64,000 nucleotides of DNA, taken from Leptidea sinapis. Lineage: Eukaryota > Arthropoda > Insecta > Lepidoptera > Pieridae. Under the pieces are notes generated by a model. That model saw only the letters and a program-made list of their open reading frames with translations, was not told the DNA's origin and searched no databases. Of the stretch, positions 37,801-46,800 are shown piece after piece; within the stretch, counting starts at the first letter, position 1; every line of letters begins with the position of its first letter. The translations under genes were made by a program, and so were the position numbers. The DNA lies in assembly GCF_905404315.1 (NCBI RefSeq), contig NC_066276.1, positions 13,782,001-13,846,000 on the forward strand, read 5' to 3'.

Positions 37801-40800
37801 TCAGACTAGAGAAGAACGGGCGCAATTACCTCTGCGAGCCTTTTCGAAAAAAAAAGTAAATCTTAAAATAGCCTTGAGGCGGTCGCTCCATTCCCAAGAT
37901 GTAGATTGTGTCGTTGCTGACACGGATACTCAACGCGCACTAATAACGAGTGATGTGGCAGCGGCGTGACGCGGTGCAGCAAGTGCCCGTTCGTGACGAG
38001 CTGCTACCGCGGCATGCTGCAGCACAGCGGCTACTGCGCCGGCCCGCACTCGCTCGAGGACGCGCCCCGCCGCGCGCCCGCGCCGCTGTACTGCGTGTGC
38101 GGCTACTGCAGCGACATCGGTCAGTACTACCACAGCCACTACACCCGCACCGCCTCTCATTGACTGCCCATTTAATGTCAACATTTATTATACACGCTGC
38201 GGCCCTTGCTCGGCATTGTAGTACCTGGTCAGTCTAAATGAGGCGATCATTCTTGTAATCGGCATATTGTCGCCTTTGAATGACTATAACTGCTGTACAA
38301 ACTTTTATTTAAAAAAAAAATCTTTACGAAAATAGAATTAGTGCATTCATAAATTAACAGCCCCAAACTAAATTAATGCAACCTCCGAGTTCCGAATAAG
38401 CGTACAAGGCATACTACCATTTTTGATATCCCAATTACTCACTCTATCTATGCCCAGAATTCGGTGGTATCCAGCGAATGCGACTCACTAGTATGTTTGG
38501 ATGTTGATCATTATCTTTCTTTATTTGTATTTTACATGCTCTATAGGAAACCTAAGCTGTGGCTACTGCAGCAGTAGGTGAGAAACATCTCTCGAATGTA
38601 TCTCAGACAGTACGAAAAGCAGCGTCTGAGCGGCAACTTAGGTCGATATCGAGATATATGTCTTCGTTTACTTAGTATTATTAATAAGTATATGAACTTA
38701 ACTGAAAAGTTATTTTATAGTAGTAGTATTTTCAGCCGTTATTCACACTGAACTGACAACTTGCAGGGACCGATATGCTCACGCATTTGCTGCTCACTCA
38801 CCACACGACCGCCTACGCATCAGAGGAGGACGCGCAGGCTAACATCGTGACGGAAACCTCACCGCCAAGCAAGCCGGAGGAGCCCGTCGCGGGCCCGGAG
38901 ACCAAGGACCAAGGCGCTGAGCACCACGAGGAGCGGGAGGGCGCCAGCCTGGAGAGCGCGCCCGACACGGTGAGTGGCGCCCGCCCACCGCGTCACCGGC
39001 GTGCTGCCAGTTACATAAGTGGTGTGCTTGTGTGCAGAACGGGGCCGGCGGGGTTCCCGAGTACGCGCCGCCGTCCGTCATCAGCACGCAGCTGTCCCTG
39101 GACGACCTGGCGCCGCCGTCCGTGTTGCAGCAGGACCAGGTAGCCTTCTCTGTAGCGTCCGACGAGCGTCGTGTGCCGCACCGACAAATGATACCTACTG
39201 CTCTGGACGCAGACAGCTAATAATTTTATTTACACCTAAATATTCGCAAACGAACATTTTCACGACATTATATTATTCGTAATTTCAATTATAACTTAGG
39301 CTTTTGTTCAACGCGTGGTTGAGAGAGGTTGTTGAATTTAGGTTATTTTTTTGTTAATGCTGATCGTGGTGTTTGTGAATCTGAATTTTATTGTTAGTGT
39401 TGTTTTGGTGGTGGTGGTAGGTATAACTATTGTATGTAAGTATATGGTATTTTTGAAATTATAAGTGGAAGTGAGTATGGAGGAGCCGCCTGATGATAGG
39501 GGGGGGGGATACCCCCAGACAAATCAAGAACTTTGAAAAGAACGGCAGAGATCGAAATAACTAAACCCGATGGCAAGATGATTAGGACACCGGCAGAATC
39601 GATCCGATCAATTTATTCGAAACCTGGTTTTGACTCTGATTGTAACCTTAAATACTCTGATGAAGACAAAGGCCCATTCTCTGTGTATGTCTCTAAAATT
39701 GAACCAGACCCCGCGTCGGGATACGCATTGAAAATCCTTAAATTTGCACAATTCCTCCACAAAAATAATATAACCGGTATTAAAGAGGGAGGCATTAAGA
39801 AACTTGACCGCAATAAGATCTCAGTTGATTTTATTTCAGCTGAAAAAGCTAACAAATTCTTAGACTTGGATATTCTAGAATGTAACAAATATTCTGCGTA
39901 TATTCCGAAATTTCAAATATTTCGTATGGTGGTGGTCCGCGATATACCTACAGATTGGTCCCTCTAAGAACTTATTCAAGGTATAGTGGTACCAGTAAAT
40001 TGTGGAGAGATAATTCGAGCGAGAAGGCTAAATGTTAAGGTTAGGAATGATGGCATCACCACATGGGTACCTTCCAACTCGGTGGTACTACCTTTTTTGG
40101 GGCAATCCCTACCCGATAAAGTATATTGCTACCATGCTTCTCTCCCAGTTTCCCTTTACCAGCTTCCCACGTTTCAATGCCGTAACATGTAGATCTCAGC
40201 CGCGATGTTATAAATGCGCTCAACCTCATTCCGGAGACTCTTGCAAAACTAATGACTTGGAGGCTTCCTGCTTCCTTTGTGGTGGTGGAAGTCATATGGC
40301 CATCGATAGTAAATGCCCCGAACATACTCGCCAAAAATCGATTAAACTTGTTATGTCACAGGAAAATATAAGTTATTCGGAAGCCTCAACCAGGTTTAAT
40401 AAACCAAGACGACTTTATTCTGAGGTCTTCAGACCCCATCCCTCCCCTGTTACTCCTCAAACTTCTCAATCCCAACCAGCTACCTCCACTGCCCGCACTT
40501 CTTCAACATCTTACAAGAAGACATTCTTACTCCCAGCTAAACCTAAACCAGTTTTAGGGAAATCCTATGACCGTCAGGCTCACCAAAATATTATCTCCTC
40601 TCCTTCCTCCTCCCAGCCAAATGGCTGTGCCTTACAGCTATTGCCATCTATACAGGGTGTCCCGTAATCAGTGGACCAACGGGATACCCGTGATAGGGGT
40701 GGTCATCATCTATCGAAAACACCAAATTTTTCTGTTCTAGGGCCAGTAGTTCAAAAGATATGATTTTTTAAGCATTATTTTGAAAATTCTACCCTTATCA

Positions 40801-43800
40801 ACACAAAAGTTGAAAAAAAATATTTTTTATTTTTATTTTGCCCTGTTTCTTAACTTAAGGTGGCTGAGGAAACATGTGTCTTCACAATTAAATCCATTTT
40901 TGTGAATAAATATTGCCAAATTGAAAATTAAAAACCAAAACATGCGCAAATATCAAATAACTAAATTTGGAACGTGATGTTTGAAGCAAGCTAGTGCAAA
41001 AAAAATGTATGACAGCCTTGCGGACCATTATTTAAAAAACATCTGCAGTTCATACTGATTCCAAAAAGGTATAACAATATTACATTTTACAAAAAAAATA
41101 ACTTAATAACCAATTTTAGACTCCAATTGCGAGAAACATTTAAGCGCTATCTATTCTGAGAATTATTTTGTTATCGAGAGAGAGATAACACAATATGCTA
41201 TCTCTTTCTCGCTCAGGTACCTTTTTCGTTTACGGGGTCCTATTGGCCGACGCCTATGATCCCCACACCCTAATTTTTCAAATTATTCTTAGTTTCATCA
41301 GAGACTTGCTCATAGCTCGTAGCTGCACACGTGTTTTTTACTTCGCTACCATTACGACTCTTTTTTTTGGTGACTGACGCTTGAATTGGACCTTGTTTGT
41401 CTTTGTGATTTGGATACTGTTTGCCCGGATTTTATAAAATGCCTAATACCTATACTCCTCGTGAATATGCTGAGATGTATTTTATTTACGGTCTGTGTAA
41501 TGCAAACGCTCGGCAAGCAGCCCGTACGTATCGTGAGCGCTATCCTAATCGCGACCGCTATCCGGATCATCGAATTTTTCTCCGTGTAAATAACGCGTAT
41601 TTAGAAGGCAGAATTCCCGGAGCTGCAAACAACGTGGGAAGACCTAGAAGAGTCGATGAACTTCAAATACTGGCCGAAGTGACAGAAGAACCTTCTACGA
41701 GTGTTCGTCGTATTTCAAGACGTACTGGTATAGCAAAAACAACAGTACATCGCATTTTAAAAAGAAACAGTTTATACCCTTATCATATTCAACGAGTGCA
41801 GGCACTATTACCTGCTGATTATCAACGGAGGATAGATTTTTGTGCAGAGATGCTTCGCCGATGCCGACAAGATCCACTATTTTTCAATTCAATATTATGG
41901 AGCGATGAATCGTGTTTTAAAAGAGTTGGAGTGTTTAACATTCATAATTTACATGAATGGGCTGTTGTGAATCCACGTATTGTACGAGAAGATAGATTCC
42001 AGCACCAGTTTGGAGTCAATTTGTGGGCTGGAATCTTAGATGGTAAACTTATTGGTCCATTTGAGCTCCCACCGAGGCTTAATGGTGCTCGGTACTTGCA
42101 ATTTTTAAGAAATGACTTAAGTAATTTATTAGCAAATGTACCACAGGAGGTATGTGAGAGGATGTGGTTACAGCATGATGGCGCACCCGCTCATTATTGC
42201 AGACAAGTGAGGGAATATTTAAACGAGTCTTACCCAAGTAGGTGGATTGGACGAGGAGGTACAATCCCATGGCCAGCTCGATCACCTGATCTTAATCCAT
42301 TGGATTATTTTTTATGGGGATATTTTAAAGAATCCGTATATGAAACCGTTAACGATAACGAAAGACAGCTAAGACAAAAACTGAATGTGGTGAGTGAAAA
42401 AGTCAAAAATAATGAAAGGGCGTTAAAAAGTTTAAAAAGAAATTTTATAAGAAGATGCCGGCTATGCCTTAGAGTAAGAGGAAGACATTTCGAACATTTA
42501 TTATAAGAAATAAATAAAAAAATTCTAACTATTTACTTTTGTTTTATTGTAAATTCCGCCAAGAAATTGCTATCTAATGTTGATTTAAAATAATTATTGT
42601 CTTTTATTGTTTCACAATAATGATTAATTATACCTTTTTGGAATCAGTATGAACTGCAGATGTTTTTTAAATAATGGTCCGCAAGGCTGTCATACATTTT
42701 TTTTGCACTAGCTTGCTTCAAACATCACGTTGCAAATTTAGTTATTTGATATTTGCGCATGTTTTGGTTTTTAATTTTTAATTTGGCAATATTTATTCAC
42801 AAAAATGGATTTAATTGTGAAGACACATGTTTCCTCAGCCACCTTAAGTTAAGAAACAGGGCAAAATAAAAATAAAAAATATTTTTTTTCAACTTTTGTG
42901 TTGATAAGGGTAGAATTTTCAAAATAATGCTTAAAAAATCATATCTTTTGAACTACTGGCCCTAGAACAGTAAAATTTGGTGTTTTCGAGAGATGATGAC
43001 CACCCCTATCACGGGTATCCCGTTGGTCCACTGATTACGGGACACCCTGTAGAATCAACCCCTCTCCCCACTCCAAATGATAATCTTGCTGAACTACTTC
43101 TTTGCTCTCTTATTAATATGCTGTCCAAATTCTCGGACGCCTTACCGAACAATGTCTCTGCCCTGGTTGAACAGTTACTTGAAGTCCTTTCCCGCAATAA
43201 TGGCTCCTATAGGTCTCCAAATTCTCCAATGGAATTGTAGAAGCATTCGCCGTCATAAACATGATTTGTCATATTTGATTAATCGACACAAATTGTCTAT
43301 CCTTGCCATTTCGGAGACGTGGCTCATGCCTGGGTCCCATTTTAGGATTTCAGGCTTTTCTTGCCTTCGGGGAGACAGGGATGATGGTTGGGCAGGCTGC
43401 GCACTGCTGATTAATTCATGTATGACATTCTCCCAAATTATTTTGCCTATACATAATCCAGGTTTACATGTAGTAGCTGCCAGAGCTGCTAATATATCTT
43501 TTGTTTCTGTTTATTCCTCACCCCAATTCTAACATCATTCTCGAACTAAATACTATCCTCTCCTTAATACCTAGCCCCATGGTGGTATTAGGTGATTTTA
43601 ATTGCCGACACACCATCTGGGGTTCTCATTGTATTGACCTATCTTCCTCGTTCCTTTTAGATCTTCTTGATGACATAAATTTATGTATCCTCAATGATGG
43701 ATCTGCCACTCGTAGAGTTTCCCCAGCACAAAATATCAGTGTGCCTGACCTTTCTCTTGCATCTCCTTCTCTAGTCTCCCTCTTATCTTGGCTAGTGCTA

Positions 43801-46800
43801 CCAAGTTCATTGGGTGGTGACCATTTTCCCATTATTATTTCTTATTCCCATCCATCTCCCCCCTTTTCTCCCTCCCAACCTCTCCTCAAATACCAAGTCG
43901 CCAATGCCAATTGGCATCAATTTTCATTGCTTATGGACTCAGAAAGTGATTCTTTTACAGAGATAACAACATCTAATTGTCTGCAGATATATGAGAAGTT
44001 CATTTCGTCAATTTTACAAGCTGCTAATGCTTCAATTCCCTTAAAAAATCCTGACCGAAAATTTACTTCTTCCCCTCCTTGGTGGGATGCTGAATGCTCC
44101 GCCATGGTCCGCTCGCGAAAAGAAGCTGAGAAAATATTCTCCACATCTTGTAGCATAGTAGATTTTATTTCCTTTAAACAGATTTCTGCTCGCACATCAA
44201 GACTTCTTTCCAAAAAGAAACCCCTTGGATGGCGTCAATTCTGTGAATCCTTATCTCCTCGTTTTCAAAAATATAAAAACGTATCGTAGAGGTTTTGTCA
44301 AGCCGGACATTTCAAACAATGACCCAAACTCTTTTATTAATAACTTCTTTTGCCATCTAGCTCCTCCCTACGTCCCTGAATCTGATTGCCTTTTTACTCC
44401 CGATCCGATTTCTACCCTTTCCGAATCAGACAAAATGAACGATCCTTTTTCCTTCTCCGAACTAACATCTGTTCTTGATCACCTCCGTGATTCCTCTCCT
44501 GGCGCGGATGGTATACCTTATTCCTTCATTTGTAAATCCTCTACCACTAGCAAAAAAGTCCTTCTTAATATTCTTAATTCGTTCTACTCCTCCTGTGTAA
44601 TCCCTATTTCTTGGAGAACACAAATTATTATACCCATCCTTAAACCTGGCAAGGACCAATTGGTTGCTTCCTCCTATCGTCCCATTGCAGTGTCGTCAGT
44701 TCTGGCCAAAATTATGGAAAATTTGGTAAAAAACAGATTAGAATGGATAATAGAAAATAAAAATCTCCTTTCTAATAGCCAATATGGCTTTAGGAAAGGT
44801 AAGGGTACGCTGGACAACCTAAGCATCCTTACTTCTGAAATTCGTTTAGCATTTTCTAGAAGCGAGCATGTTGTTGGGGTCTTTCTAGATGTCTCACCTT
44901 CCTCTACTCAGGCAGAAAATGCACCAGTTGAGTATTCCGGTTAGGTTGATCAATATCATTTGTAATATGTTAATGGGTCGCTCTATTTCCGTCCGCCATC
45001 AAGGAACCCTTCTCCCACCTCGAACTGTCTGGAAGGGCCTCCCACAGGGTTCGGTGTTAAGTCCTATCCTATATAATATATATACTTCTGACCTAGGCCT
45101 TACTGTTAGCCTATTCTGCAAAATTCTTCATTATGCTGATGATATATCACTATACTCCATCTCATCTTCTTTTAACTATTCATCAGCTTGCTTAAATTCT
45201 GCTTTATATTATCTGAATCAATGGCACTTAGTCCACAACCTCACTCTTTCTGTCCCCAAATGTACTGCGGTTATTTTTTCCCGAAAACGCACTATACCGG
45301 TCATAAATCTCTCAGTAGGTGATGAATCAGTCCCGTTTAAGGATAATGTTAAATTCCTAGGTCTTTTTCTTTACTCTAAGCTCTCCGGTATTCACCACTT
45401 GAAGTACATTGTTAAGAAATGTGAGAGGAGTGTAAACGTTATGAGGGCCCTTTCGGGGGTACGCTGGGGTGCCCACCCAGTTTGTCAAAAACTTTTATAC
45501 AATGCTATCGTTCGTAGTCATTTTGATTACGGTAGCTTTCTACTTGAGCCGTGTAGCAAAATAGCCCTGTCCAAATTAGAGAAAATCCAGTCCAAATGCT
45601 TACGAATCATAACTGGGTATAATTTTAAATTACAAAAGTCCCCCGCAGAATTCCATCTTTACTGGCGAATCAATTGCCCTGTCAGAGGCGGTGTCATATG
45701 TTGAATCACATAAGATCAACAAGGCTTTAATCTTGTCTGACTCATTAAGCTGCTGCTTGTTGGACCTAACAAAAAATCCTTTCAAATCTTCAAACAACTT
45801 CACATTTAATTTAAGAACAAAGGCATCCCTGTACAGATGTCACATAATGGAAATAGAAGTTGCATTAGCTTGGATACCTAGTCATCTAGGGATAACAGGC
45901 AATGAAATTGCAGACTCGTGCGCGAAAGACGCGATTCAGTCTGGAACATTAAAATTTTATTACTGTTTTCCTCGAGATCTACGCGCTATGTCTAAACACT
46001 TTCTGGTTGATTCATGGAATGCTTTATGGCAAATCACAAAACAAACTATAGGTAAATTCTATGGTTCTATCCAACCCTTTATCCCCTCTAAGCCCTGGTT
46101 CTTTCCTCAAAAAAAAACAAAATAAACTGTTCACTTCTGTCATCATACGACTTCGCTTGGGATTTGTCTGTTCCCCAGTATTTTTGGCCAAGATCCGGGT
46201 AAGGGACCATTCTATATGTGAATGTGGCCTTGAGGAAGGTACTCTTGAACATATTTTTTTCAATTGCCCTAAATTGTCAATTCCTTTATATGACCTTCTA
46301 CCGAAGGATATCCCTCGCCCCATCAACATCCCTTTTCTTCTTACTTTATGCCATTCCCCTTTCATAAAGATTCTTTACAAATTTATCTCCCGCAATAATA
46401 TTAAATTGTAATTTCTATCCTCCATACTTTCTTCGCTTCTATTAGGCACAAATTTCCACTTACATTCACACATTTCTCCCTTAAACTTAGATTACATACT
46501 AACAAGGTAGTTAATATTGTGTTATGGGTGTTTATTACTAACCGTACTAACTCTTGTTGCCTATTCTTCAGTTCACAAAAAAACCACAGCTATATCAACC
46601 GATCATTTCGTTTTAAATCAGTTCTTTATATACTTCAATCAGCTAAATAAAAATAAAAAATCTCACCACCTTGACGTTGGCCGAATCGTCGACATTCAAT
46701 CGACGGAGCCAGTTATATACAAAAAAAAAAGTAACTTCCTTATTAGGGGCAAAACTGGTAAGAGGCCACGTGATGAATGATGAAGCAACCGCCCATGGAT

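Larger units (their letters stand above)
39533..43240 (+). pseudogene. LINE ORF1 (gag-like, CCHC knuckles), split by a transposon
   Basis: N-terminal part at 39533-39967, stop at 39965, then a frame change before 40190. The zinc knuckle region (C-Y-K-C, C-F-L-C-G-G-G-S-H) is at about 40200-40330, followed by a Ser/Thr/Pro-rich stretch. The frame is cut at 40652 by the DD41D element and resumes at 43052 to end at 43240. Joining across the TA target restores the frame, so the transposon landed in an ORF still readable at that point. Confidence 0.7.
39300..46660 (+). mobile_element. LINE with CCHC ORF1 and RNase H-bearing ORF2, in intron 19
   Basis: Plus-strand element of about 4.9 kb once the nested transposon at 40653-43049 is excluded. 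ORF1 is gag-like with zinc knuckles; ORF2 has endonuclease, RT, RNase H and a terminal Cys motif. This domain set fits the I/LOA/R1 group of LINEs; the clade is not settled. Frameshifts in both ORFs show it is inactive. Start and end positions are approximate because no clean target duplication was found. Confidence 0.7.
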
